A program made the position numbers and the translations under genes. Below, piece by piece: positions 39,240-47,566 of a stretch of DNA of 64,000 nt; within the stretch, counting starts at the first letter, position 1; the number at the start of each line of letters is the position of its first letter. A model generated the notes under the pieces. It worked only from the letters and a program-made list of their open reading frames with translations. It was not told where the DNA came from and made no database searches. Source of the stretch: Kocuria sp. (GTDB lineage: Bacteria > Actinomycetota > Actinomycetes > Actinomycetales > Micrococcaceae); contig JAUNHG010000002.1 of NCBI GenBank assembly GCA_030524035.1, positions 124,001 to 188,000 on the forward strand. The letters run 5' to 3'.

Positions 39240-40010
39240 ATGAGTTATCGCACTTTATTGCCGAAAGGCTCGACAACGGAAGCAGGGGACGTAGCGACCC
39301 CGCGAGCCTCATACCGCGATACTCCTGTGGCAGCTTTGCCGCCCAAAACCATGGTGTGGCTGTGCTTGCTGATTGTGCTGTGCATTGATGTGCTTTTTCT
39401 CATAGCTAATGTGGCGCATCGTTTGGGCGATGGTGCGGAAGAAGGTGCACTGGGAGTTTTTGCTCCCGACGCTTGGGAGGGAGACCATGATGGTTCCCAC
39501 GTAGAAATTTGGGGACACATTCAGCTTTTTGCTGCTTCTGTGCTTTTGGTCGTCTTAGCGCGGGTTCATCGCAGTATGTTGCTAGGAGCCTGGGGCTTTG
39601 CGCTGTTGGTCATCGTTATAGATGATTTGCTTCAGCTGCATGAAGAGCTGGGGGAGTATCTGGCAGAGACCCTGAGACTCCCAATGGTCATGGGGTTGCG
39701 TGCTGTTGACCTTGGTGAACTCATCACATGGGTGCTTCTCGCCGGGGTAATTTTACCGCCACTGGTCGTGGGGTATCTCAGAGCAAATGCGTGGGAACGT
39801 CGGCAGTCCTGGGTTTTTGTGGGCATTCTGGTTGTCTTGGTGATCTTTGCGTTCGGACTAGATATGGCCGCCATCATTGTGAAAGACCATGTGCCGGGGC
39901 CAGCCATGGCAGGTCTTGCATTACTCGAAACTTTCGGAGAAATCGTTCCGATGTCCTTATTTTTCGCCTTCGTGGTGAAATTAGCGTTATCCCCTGAACG
40001 AATTAAGTAA
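39240..40010 (+). CDS. Multi-pass membrane protein of unknown function
   Basis: A 256-residue protein that I do not recognise. A polar N-terminal tail (1-36) precedes six probable helices at about 38-58, 92-110, 113-130, 160-180, 192-213 and 225-248. An acidic-histidine stretch IDDLLQLHEELGEYL follows helix 3 and could bind metal or be functional. No ribosome site of note before ATG 39240. Neighbours give no clue. Confidence 0.65.
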   Translation: MSYRTLLPKGSTTEAGDVATPRASYRDTPVAALPPKTMVWLCLLIVLCIDVLFLIANVAHRLGDGAEEGALGVFAPDAWEGDHDGSHVEIWGHIQLFAASVLLVVLARVHRSMLLGAWGFALLVIVIDDLLQLHEELGEYLAETLRLPMVMGLRAVDLGELITWVLLAGVILPPLVVGYLRANAWERRQSWVFVGILVVLVIFAFGLDMAAIIVKDHVPGPAMAGLALLETFGEIVPMSLFFAFVVKLALSPERIK

Positions 40011-40090
40011 CACAACGTGTACGTTACATGCCGCCTGTACGGGCCTTTTGACCTGGGGGTACTCTGACGCCAACTAGGTCAGGGGGGGGC

Positions 40091-40576
40091 ATGGGTGCCA
40101 ACGTGATGCTCGTTGTCGAGCGTAAGTTTAATTATCCACAGTCCACGGTTTTTGCGGCGTGGACTGATCCTCGGCAAATGTCTTGTTGGCGGGGGAGTCC
40201 TGGATGGCATGTGGAAGAAAACAGTGTGAGCTCTCAGTTGGAAGTCGGCGGTCGCCATCACCATGTCAAGGTGCGTGATGATGACCCTTCGACCCGAGTA
40301 ACCACAGAAGCCGTTTTTACTGAGTTTTTTGAACCGGATGTTTTTGTGGCGCATCAACGTATTACCGGAGATGACGGTATCGACCCAGAGACCCCAATGG
40401 AGCTGAGGGTGGAGTTCACCCGGTACGGACGTGGAGACTCTGGCACATTGGTGCGGATTGTTCAGGGGCCGTACGAACCCAACCAAGCGGCCTCACATTC
40501 CACGGGATGGGAGGCCGAATTGGACCGCCTGGAGAACTTTTTGTCTGGTCGCAGTAGGGAGGCGGATCAAGCATGA
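40091..40576 (+). CDS. SRPBCC/AHSA1-like ligand-binding protein
   Basis: A 161-residue START-like fold protein: RKFNYPQSTVFAAWTDPRQMSCW, a central beta sheet, and the C-terminal HSTGWEAELDRLENFL helix typical of the AHSA1 subfamily. No ligand known. Overlaps the MFS transporter by ATGA, so the two are co-translated. Confidence 0.82.
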   Translation: MGANVMLVVERKFNYPQSTVFAAWTDPRQMSCWRGSPGWHVEENSVSSQLEVGGRHHHVKVRDDDPSTRVTTEAVFTEFFEPDVFVAHQRITGDDGIDPETPMELRVEFTRYGRGDSGTLVRIVQGPYEPNQAASHSTGWEAELDRLENFLSGRSREADQA

Positions 40577-41928
40577 GCACCACCGTTGTGCGACAGAAGC
40601 CAATGATGACAATGCCTCAAGTTTTGTTGATGAACTTTGGGTTTTTTGGCATCCAGTATTCGTTTGGTATGCAGCAGACCGCTGTTACTCCTATCTACAA
40701 TTTTTTAGGGGCTGACCCTGAAGAAATTCCCATCCTAAACCTGGCCGGTCCTGTCACTGGTTTACTGGTCCAGCCGCTCATCGGCGCGTTTTCCGACAAG
40801 ACGTGGGTTCCCAAGTGGGGTCGACGTCGCCCATTTTTGCTGGCCGGAGCGATCGGGTGCTCTGTGTGTTTGTTCCTGTTCCCCTTTGCTGCGGCAGTAT
40901 GGATGGCGGTGCTGTTGCTGTGGTTGCTAGATGCTTCCAATAACACGGCGATGGAACCGTATCGTGCGTTCATTGCCGACAAGCTTCCCCCCTCGCAGCT
41001 GGCAAAAGGGTTCCTTGCCCAGTCATTCTTTACGGGGTTTGGCATAACTTTAGCTAATGTCAGTTTGTTTATCTTCAAACAGGTTTTTGATGGTGCTATG
41101 GGGAACGGTATCCCGTATTGGGTGCTGGCATCTTTCATGCTGGGCGCTGTGGCCTCTATTGCAACGGTTCTGGTGTCTATTCTGAGCACTCAGGAAATTC
41201 CGCCATCAGATGAGGAACTGGCTACTTTGCGTGCTGAAAAGCGCGGGTTGGTTCCCGCGTTAAAAGAAATTGGCCAGGCCATTGTGGAGATGCCCGTGCA
41301 GCTGCGGAAATTAGCTGTGGTTTACTTTTTTCAGTGGTATGCCATGAATATCTATTGGCAGTTTGTGGCTTTAACCGTGGCAGCTGCGGCTTTTGGCACA
41401 AGCTCACTATCCTCAGCAGCTGGCGAGGATGCTGTTGCGTGGACTGGGCTGATTAACGGTTGGTACAACATCGTGACTTTCTGTGTCGCGTTCTTCTTAG
41501 TAGCGCTGGCTAAACGTCATGGTGCCAAGTTTGTTCATATGGCGTGCTTACTATTGGCTGCGGTGGGTTTGATGATTTTCCCGCATGTGACAAACCAATA
41601 CCTGATGTTCGTGCCCATTATTGGATTGGGTATTGCGTGGGCATCCATTATGGGGGTCCCGTACATCATGGCGGTGCGTATGATTCCGTCGTCGCGCTAC
41701 GGAGTGTACATGGGAATTATCAACATGATGATTGTGGTTCCCATGCTGATTCAGACTTTAACTTTTGGATGGGTTTATCAGCTGATTGGTGGAACTCCCG
41801 GAAACGCCATCACTTTTGCTGCTGTGTTCTTGGGGATTGCTGCACTATTGATGCTATGGATTAAGGAACCCCCGATTGTGCGGGACGTGGATGATCTTTC
41901 CACATCCACTGTGGCGCCAGGTCATTAA
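40573..41928 (+). CDS. MFS sugar transporter (SLC45/sucrose type)
   Basis: A 451-residue permease with about twelve helices. Between helices 2 and 3 is GAFSDKTWVPKWGRRRPF, matching the DxxxxxxGRRRP loop of SLC45/sucrose-proton symporters, and DASNNTAMEPYRAFIADKLP follows in helix 4-5. Probable disaccharide or glucoside uptake; the substrate is not fixed by sequence. Co-translated with the SRPBCC gene. Confidence 0.85.
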   Translation: MSTTVVRQKPMMTMPQVLLMNFGFFGIQYSFGMQQTAVTPIYNFLGADPEEIPILNLAGPVTGLLVQPLIGAFSDKTWVPKWGRRRPFLLAGAIGCSVCLFLFPFAAAVWMAVLLLWLLDASNNTAMEPYRAFIADKLPPSQLAKGFLAQSFFTGFGITLANVSLFIFKQVFDGAMGNGIPYWVLASFMLGAVASIATVLVSILSTQEIPPSDEELATLRAEKRGLVPALKEIGQAIVEMPVQLRKLAVVYFFQWYAMNIYWQFVALTVAAAAFGTSSLSSAAGEDAVAWTGLINGWYNIVTFCVAFFLVALAKRHGAKFVHMACLLLAAVGLMIFPHVTNQYLMFVPIIGLGIAWASIMGVPYIMAVRMIPSSRYGVYMGIINMMIVVPMLIQTLTFGWVYQLIGGTPGNAITFAAVFLGIAALLMLWIKEPPIVRDVDDLSTSTVAPGH

Positions 41929-41974
41929 CGCTCTCGAACCTTGACCGACCACCAGGATTCACAAGGAGAATTGC

Positions 41975-42454
41975 ATGATGCAGGGTGTTTACAAGACGAT
42001 TGTGGTCGGTACGGATGGTTCTGAGTTAGCTGAAACCACGGTGCGTCGAGCTTCGTGGGTTGCCCTACAGGAAAATGCTGAATTAATTATTGTGTGTGCC
42101 TATAAGGACATGAGTTTTCGCGTGGGAGCTAAAGCGCGTCATAAAGGTTCCGCAGCGCAAGCTGGTCAGGTGTATGGCAAGAAAGCTGCTCGTGCGGCAA
42201 TGAATATGGCTATAGACAGTGCCCGCGAAACCGGTGCGGTGATCGCCGGTGCTTTACTGATTGATGGCGATGCCGCCGAGTCTTTACTAGAAACGGCTGA
42301 ATCGCGGGAAGCCGATCTGATGGTTATCGGTGGCCTTCGGGACCGTTGGATTGGTGGTCGGCTCCTGGGTGATGTGGCGGGTGATGTGCTGCGCCGGGCA
42401 AATTGCGACGTTCTGATGGTGGTTCACCCCACGGAGGTGACAGCTGAGCATTGA
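41975..42454 (+). CDS. Universal stress protein
   Basis: A 159-residue UspA-domain protein. The start YKTIVVGTDGSELAETTV and the C-terminal nucleotide motif GGLRDRWIGGRLLGDVAGDVLRR (shortened: GG then GRLLGDVAGDV) indicate the ATP-binding class. AAGGAG precedes the ATG. It is the last gene with core-like composition before the accessory island. Confidence 0.9.
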   Translation: MMQGVYKTIVVGTDGSELAETTVRRASWVALQENAELIIVCAYKDMSFRVGAKARHKGSAAQAGQVYGKKAARAAMNMAIDSARETGAVIAGALLIDGDAAESLLETAESREADLMVIGGLRDRWIGGRLLGDVAGDVLRRANCDVLMVVHPTEVTAEH

Positions 42455-42535
42455 TTACCTCAAAGTCACGCGGTATGACGCGGGGGCCAGGCAAAAATTC
42501 CGTTAAGGAAGTGCCCTCAACAAAAGTTCATATCT

Positions 42536-42551
42536 GACCCCGTATGGGGTC
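42536..42551. repeat. Short perfect hairpin near the island edge
   Basis: GACCCC and GGGGTC flank GTAT. It lies 80 bases after the universal stress gene. It could be a terminator remnant or part of a recombination site; no T run follows, and I see no second copy at the other end of the window. Confidence 0.4.
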
Positions 42552-43065
42552 CCTGAGGCTTCTGTTCACAAACCTTACCCCTGGGCAGAATGCCCTGATC
42601 AAGCGATGGAAGCGCGGCGTCTACCGCACCTCGCAGAGAGGGTCGGAGCCCCCGACCAGCGACGTTCGCGGGCCCGTCGTGGGGACGATTGCAACTGTTC
42701 AAACCTTTCTCACCCCTGCTCAGGTCGATCAGCTGGTCGACGATTACCTCGGCGGCGCAACGGTCATGGAGCTAGCCGTCAAGTACGAGGTGCACCGCAC
42801 CACCGTCTCTCGTCATCTCACCGACAACGGAGTCGTCCGCCGTTCACCCGGGCTCCACGGATGGGAGGCTGCCGAAGCTGTTCGACTGTTCCGACAGGGC
42901 GAATCGCTTCGAGGGATCTCCCGCACGATCGGAGCCAGCCGGGACTCGGTGCGGAAGACGTTGGAGCGCTACAGGGAGATCCCGCAGCTCGCGTGCCGCC
43001 GCCAGCCCGGCCCAGTTGAGCAGGCTCCAGCTGACGGGCTTGCCGTCGCCACGAGTGCGCGTTAG
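42544..43065 (+). CDS. HTH protein, probable remnant of a recombinase C-terminus
   Basis: A 173-residue frame in which only the part from about residue 50 looks like protein: FLTPAQVDQLVDDYLGGATV, then a helix-turn-helix (ELAVKYEVHRTTVSRHL) and a second HTH-like unit (SLRGISRTIGASRDSVRKTL). Such tandem HTH tails occur at the C-terminus of actinobacterial serine recombinases and as stand-alone downstream ORFs. The start may be GTG 42679 instead. No catalytic domain is present, so it is probably a remnant or an accessory DNA-binding protein. Confidence 0.5.
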   Translation: MGSLRLLFTNLTPGQNALIKRWKRGVYRTSQRGSEPPTSDVRGPVVGTIATVQTFLTPAQVDQLVDDYLGGATVMELAVKYEVHRTTVSRHLTDNGVVRRSPGLHGWEAAEAVRLFRQGESLRGISRTIGASRDSVRKTLERYREIPQLACRRQPGPVEQAPADGLAVATSAR

Positions 43066-43772
43066 TTGAACTGGAACGTCCGGTAGGAGGAGCGTACGTT
43101 GAAGCGCTTGCCCTCCTTGCGCTTCTGGAGAAAGCCCGCGACCGTGTCGACATCGTTGGGCCGCATCCCCAATGCTCGGCACTTGGATCGCACTTGCTCA
43201 ACGGTGACATCCCGCCAGCGATCGGGACGGTTCATCATGTCGGCCCGGAGTTTGTCCTCCTCGTTCCATTTCAAGCCGGAATCGTAGCCAGCAGCCAGCG
43301 AGGCAATGTGCTCCAGAATGCCGTCGATTCCATTCGGCAGTGGTTCTGCGCTCGCGTCTGGCTCCGTCGGCTCCGCTGCGATCTCCGCTCCTGGTACCAA
43401 GAGGGTGGCGTTCGAGTCTTCGATCCACTCCGCCGTTTCCTGCTCGTTCCATTCAATGACCACGAGAGCGTCAGCGCCTGCATCCCAGAGATCGTTCAAG
43501 TGCTTCCGGTCAGGCCAAGCGACCAGTGCGCGAGTGCCGTGAAGAGATCCCATCGAGAATCCCTTCCAGCTGTGATGGTGAACACGAGGATGTGCAACGA
43601 GCTTCTTCAACGAAGCTCCCTCGAATTCCTTCCGCGGCGTCACTACAACGACCGGCCCGCCGTCCTGGGCCAGGAGCCACTTGATGGCCCTCACGTTCTG
43701 AGGCTCCCGTGAGCCCTCGTCGGGCCCGAGCTTTGAGATCGCGACCGGGTACGAGTATCCGCCTGTTGACAT
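43062..43772 (-). CDS. Accessory protein of unknown function
   Basis: A 236-residue protein that I do not recognise. ATG 43772 has GAAAGGAG upstream. The first half (about 25-115) alternates beta strand and helix (PVVVVTPRKEFEG, RALVAWPDRKHLNDL, ADALVVIEW), suggesting a Rossmann-like or nuclease-like fold, but no catalytic motif is clear. The C-terminal half is basic and helical. It precedes nothing on its strand; the interrupted gene lies just upstream and may form an operon with it. Confidence 0.6.
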   Translation of the reverse strand: MSTGGYSYPVAISKLGPDEGSREPQNVRAIKWLLAQDGGPVVVVTPRKEFEGASLKKLVAHPRVHHHSWKGFSMGSLHGTRALVAWPDRKHLNDLWDAGADALVVIEWNEQETAEWIEDSNATLLVPGAEIAAEPTEPDASAEPLPNGIDGILEHIASLAAGYDSGLKWNEEDKLRADMMNRPDRWRDVTVEQVRSKCRALGMRPNDVDTVAGFLQKRKEGKRFNVRSSYRTFQFN

Positions 43773-43886
43773 GGGGTGCTCCTTTCGCCGAACCATGTGA
43801 GAGTCACCGTACGGGTGACCACTGACATTTGAAGCGTCGTCCCTCTTGGTACGAAGCATTCCGCTAGGCGAAGGATTCCATTTCGG

Positions 43887-44269
43887 TTAGGGCTGGTTCT
43901 CTGCAGAGGTCAGCTCTAGATCCGGCTTGGATGCGTCCTCTGGCGCTGGCAGTGCTTGCCTAGACCGAGTGTCGTTCGCGTTGCGATCGATAACCTCCGA
44001 CAGTGAGTCGATCTCGCCGGTATCCGCGTCTTCGGGGAACATCCACCGGACATTGCGGTGCGCGGTGATCACGTCGATTGTCGGTCGAACAGCGTTGCTC
44101 TGCTTGTTCTGAGGACGAACGAACTCGACTTCCTCGAGGGGAATCGAGTTCCGAATCTCTCCCTGCGTGATCAAAGCACGCGGGGAGGCATCGATGATCC
44201 GTCGATCAGTGATCGCAACGAGCGTGGGCGAAGCAAGCTTGTCGATGACCGCGGCACGTTTAGTCGTAT
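43887..44269 (-). pseudogene. C-terminal part of a gene split by an IS3 element (PH-like domain)
   Basis: Open reading frame running into the left end of the insertion sequence. It encodes KLASPTLVAITDRRIID followed by SIPLEEVEFVRPQ, the strand pattern of a bacterial pleckstrin-homology domain, and an acidic tail. Removing the IS and one TAT copy joins it in frame to the part at 45584-46934 (LD then TTKRAAV), giving an uninterrupted 576-residue protein. TTG 44174 could let the fragment be translated alone, but this is doubtful. Confidence 0.8.
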
Positions 44270-44317
44270 TGAATCGGCCTGGGTTTCGTTCCGTTCTTGA
44301 AGCAAGGATGGAACGCG

Positions 44318-44629
44318 ATGAACCAGAAGTACTCTCCCGAGATGCGCGAGCGCGCGCTGCGGATGCTCGATGAGGCCAAGGCCTCCGGTGAGCACTCGAA
44401 TCTGATGTCCGCGGTGCGGCATGTGGCCGGTCTCCTCGGCATGAGCGCGGAGACGCTGCGGGTGTGGCATCGTCGTCGGGAGGTCGACGCGGGCGCGAAG
44501 CCCGGTGTCCCGAGCGATGTCGCGGAGGAGAACAAGCGCCTGCGCCGCGAGGTGGCCGAGCTGCGGAAAGCGAATGAGATCCTCAAAGCCGCGAGCGTGT
44601 TTTTCGCGAAGGAGCTCGACCGGCCCTGA
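44318..44629 (+). CDS. IS3-family transposase OrfA
   Basis: A 103-residue helix-turn-helix protein (YSPEMRERALRML, then ETLRVWHRRREVDAG) with a leucine-zipper-like C-terminus (VAEENKRLRREVAELRK). It binds the IS ends. Near the stop the sequence GTGTTTTTCGCGAAG allows a -1 shift into the orfB frame (VFREGARPALTEM), which would make the OrfAB transposase. ATG 44318 preferred over the TTG upstream. Confidence 0.92.
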   Translation: MNQKYSPEMRERALRMLDEAKASGEHSNLMSAVRHVAGLLGMSAETLRVWHRRREVDAGAKPGVPSDVAEENKRLRREVAELRKANEILKAASVFFAKELDRP

Positions 44630-44634
44630 CCGAG

Positions 44635-45561
44635 ATGATCCGCTTCATCGACGAATATCGAGAGCGGTTCGGGGTCGAGCTCATCTGCCGGACGCTGCGC
44701 CCGGCAGTGCAGGGTTTCATCACGTCCCGCGGGTATCGCGCCGCGAAGACCCGCATCGTCTCCGCCCGGCAGCTGCGGGACGAGCTGCTGGTGCCCGAGG
44801 TTGCCCGGCTGCATGCGGAGAACTACGGCGTCTACGGGCGGCGGAAGATGCATGCCCTCCTGAAACGTCAGGGATGGGACATCGGCCGAGACCAGACCGA
44901 ACGCCTCATGCGCCTCGCGGGAGTGCGTGGGGTTCGCAAGTCGAAGAAGGCGTTCACGACCAGGCCCGACAAGGCGCAATCCCTGCCGCGGGACCTCGTC
45001 CAACGACGGTTCCGCGCAGACGCGCCGCGCAGGCTCTGGGTCGCGGACATCACGTATGTGGCCACCTGGGCGGGGTTCGCGTATGTGGCGTTCGTCACCG
45101 ACGTGTACTCGCGCAAGATCGTGGGCTGGAACGTCGCCTCGACGCTGCGCGCGGAGGTCCTGCCCCTACAAGCGCTGGACATGGCCGCCTGGGGCGCGGA
45201 CGGCCCGCTCGACGGGCTGATCCATCACGCCGACCACGGCTCGAACTACATGTCGATGGTTTACACCGACCGCGTCGTCGAACTTGGCGCGACCCCGTCG
45301 ACAGGCACTGTCGGGGACTCGTATGACAATGCCCTCGCCGAGGCGATCAACAACCTCTACAAGACCGAGCTGATCCGCCAGCGCGGGCCCTGGAGGACGG
45401 TCGAGCAGGTCGAGCTTGCGACGCTCGAATGGGTGTGGTGGTGGAACCACCAACGCCTCCATGGCGAGCTCGGCATGCGCACCCCGGCCGAGGTCGAGGA
45501 CGCGTACTACGCTGACCTCGGATCAGCCTCCCCGGCGACCGCCGGACAGGGAAACCGATAG
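44635..45561 (+). CDS. IS3-family transposase OrfB (DDE integrase core)
   Basis: A 308-residue rve-type catalytic subunit. An HTH_21-like region (about 45-95: LHAENYGVYGRRKMHALLKR) precedes the DDE core: D in WVADITYV, D in IHHADHGSNY, and E in SYDNALAEAINNLYK. The stop codon lies at the first base of the right inverted repeat. Complete and apparently functional. Confidence 0.94.
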   Translation: MIRFIDEYRERFGVELICRTLRPAVQGFITSRGYRAAKTRIVSARQLRDELLVPEVARLHAENYGVYGRRKMHALLKRQGWDIGRDQTERLMRLAGVRGVRKSKKAFTTRPDKAQSLPRDLVQRRFRADAPRRLWVADITYVATWAGFAYVAFVTDVYSRKIVGWNVASTLRAEVLPLQALDMAAWGADGPLDGLIHHADHGSNYMSMVYTDRVVELGATPSTGTVGDSYDNALAEAINNLYKTELIRQRGPWRTVEQVELATLEWVWWWNHQRLHGELGMRTPAEVEDAYYADLGSASPATAGQGNR

Positions 45562-45583
45562 GAACGAAACCCAGGCCGATTCA

Positions 45584-46934
45584 TATCGAGCGTCGCCCAT
45601 GTCGCGTCCACGCGCGCTCCAAGCACCGCTGGAACGACACCAACCAGGTTGTGCTGACCCGGCTCGTAAGGAAACGCGATCGCGCTGAGCGACTCGTCAT
45701 CTTCGATGAACCAGCGAAGCACACGAAGATACTTTTCTAGGTCCGTGTCGGCGGGCATGCACGCCACGTCGGGAATCTGTAGCGGCTCAACCGGCGGGTT
45801 GAGAGCATCTGCCAGCGGCTCAATCGCATCCAGGAGCTGCTGACACGTGAGTCGTGAGACCTTCGATGCACTTCTCTTTTTGGACAGTGGCATCGTTACA
45901 CGTCCTGGGAGCTCGGCGATGATTCGAAGTTCCCTGGTGAGGTCCTTCACGAGCGCCGCGGCTTGCGCCATTGAGGCTTCGAACTGTTGACGGGTATCAG
46001 CCTTGATCTCCTCGACGAGCCTAGCCTCGTGTTCGTTGGTCTCGCCATTGGCTCGTGCACGCGCGGCGCGGAGTGCCTGATATCCGGTTTGAGCTTTCAA
46101 CGACACGATCAGCGCATTGGCGTCAAAGAGGATCGCTTCAGCGTTGTTTTCTAGGTACTGCCGTCGGGCTGTTCCGCGGACACGTGCGAGTTGCTTGATG
46201 TGGTTTCCAACGTTCTGCCGGTACAGATCCAGTTGTTTGTCGAGCTTGTCGCTGCTGCCGGAAACTGACTCCCAGATGGTGGGCGACACGGCTTGCACCT
46301 TGGTAGCTTCGCTGATCGCGCGGTCCATGGACTTGGCAAGACCGGTGAGCTCTGCCCACTGGTCGCGGCGAATCGACTCAAGCGTCTGCGAGGTCAACGC
46401 GATGTTCGCCTGCACCAGGCTCGACACTTCACTCAGCTGCATCTGCAACGCCAACATGGCAACCGCAGGCCCAATGGCAGCGACCGCAGTGCCGACGGTC
46501 ATTGATGCCGGAATGAATCGGGCCTGTGCAACCATCTTGCCGTTCTGGAAAATAGCTCCCAGTTTGGCTCCATCTTTGGTGGCCATCTCCGCTCCGCCCT
46601 TCAAGAGGGCGAGAGTGGCCTCGTTGACGCGGAATAACCCTTGTGCGCCTGCCGCTACTTCCGTAAGGTTCCCTGCGATGGTGGCGATGTTGCCGACAGA
46701 CCCGAGTGCTTTATCCAGCTGCAGTCGATCGATCGAAGACACGAGGCCAAAATCGATGAGCTCCAGCCCATCTGGGACCTCGCCCAGGACAACGGCCATA
46801 CCGGGAGCGACCTCAACAATCGCTGTTTTCGACTTCTCCAGTTCTCCAGACGCGCCGTCGTCGGAAGCACGTTCGTCAGTCGTGTCGACCTGCTCGTCGA
46901 CCTGCTCGTCGGGCTGTTCGTGCTCGTCTGTCAT
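45584..46934 (-). pseudogene. N-terminal part of a gene split by an IS3 element
   Basis: The first about 450 residues of the interrupted protein. An acidic, Asp/Glu/Gln-rich N-terminus (1-45) leads to a hydrophobic stretch (about 150-175, MTVGTAVAAIGPAVAMLALQM) that could cross or associate with a membrane, and long helical segments (about 200-330) suited to coiled coils. ATG 46934 is preferred over the longer frame. The reading frame continues into IS sequence (to 45507) and would yield a truncated chimera. Function unknown; the PH-like end lies at 43887-44269. Confidence 0.8.
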
Positions 46935-47197
46935 GCGCCTCACTCCTCGGTGTGGTGTCGCCGAGGTAGGTTCCCAGCGCGTGCTTGCCAATTATCTCAA
47001 GCACCACTGACGTTATGAGCGACTCGCGCCCTCGTTGTCTTCGATACGGGTCTTCCGTACGGCATCGCTGGGGCGTACCCTCGAAGTAGGCGACCTCTAC
47101 CTGCTACGCCATCACTCGTCGTGATGGCACGACGTGCGGCTCCGGTCGAACGGTCCTTCTACTACCTGTCGCCTCCCGACAGGAGAGGACTGTTCCC
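46935..47197. other. Divergent intergenic region in the island
   Basis: About 260 bases between the interrupted gene (minus strand) and a small membrane protein gene (plus). It contains CTGTCGCCTCCCGACAGG (47167-47184), an inverted repeat just before the downstream start, which may be an operator or part of the leader. No gene is seen in it. Confidence 0.4.
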
Positions 47198-47566
47198 ATG
47201 CTTCGCACCATCTGGATCGCCAGCCTTTACATTCGCGCGTTCATGCGCCGGTTCATGCCGACGAACATCGTGCTCGACAAGCTCCGCACCCGCCGCGGCC
47301 TCAAGTGGGGCGTCCCGGTGATGTTCCTCGGGGTCGTCTACTTCTACCTCGCCGCACTCATGAGCGTCCTCGTCGATGGCGGTGCGTCGAAGTGGCTCTA
47401 CATCGTGATGCTCGTGTGCATCTGGAACACGTTCAAGTTCCTGTTCTTCGGTCCGGTCTCACTGCTTCGCCTCATTCGCCTTCGCTCAATTGAGAGGAAA
47501 ACCGCGATGAAGGCGGAATCGTCTCATTTAAGCGTCGAGCAGGTCTTATCACGAGGCCTCGGTTAA
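47198..47566 (+). CDS. Small basic membrane protein
   Basis: A 122-residue protein with two probable helices (about 40-60 and 66-86), an arginine-rich N-terminus (LYIRAFMRRFMPTN) and a basic stretch after helix 2 (LLRLIRLRSIERK). Similar small proteins appear in actinobacterial mobile regions, sometimes labelled sulfate permease without evidence. GAGAGGA precedes ATG 47198. Its 3' end overlaps the convergent AAA ATPase gene by 18 bases. Confidence 0.65.
   Translation: MLRTIWIASLYIRAFMRRFMPTNIVLDKLRTRRGLKWGVPVMFLGVVYFYLAALMSVLVDGGASKWLYIVMLVCIWNTFKFLFFGPVSLLRLIRLRSIERKTAMKAESSHLSVEQVLSRGLG

Larger units (their letters stand above)
44270..45583 (+). mobile_element. Intact IS3-family insertion sequence, 1314 bp
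   Basis: Perfect 23-base terminal inverted repeats at 44270-44292 and 45561-45583, beginning TGAATCGGCCTGGG and ending in CA. A 3-base direct repeat TAT flanks the element (44267-44269 and 45584-45586). Two overlapping-type ORFs encode the transposase, with orfB in the -1 frame relative to orfA. The intact ends, clean duplication and complete DDE triad suggest a recent insertion. Confidence 0.95.

Noticed and set aside
46117-47010. 297-residue plus-strand frame opposite the interrupted gene
   Set aside because: Ser/Ala-rich shadow with no domain; the opposite strand has coherent coiled-coil and membrane features.
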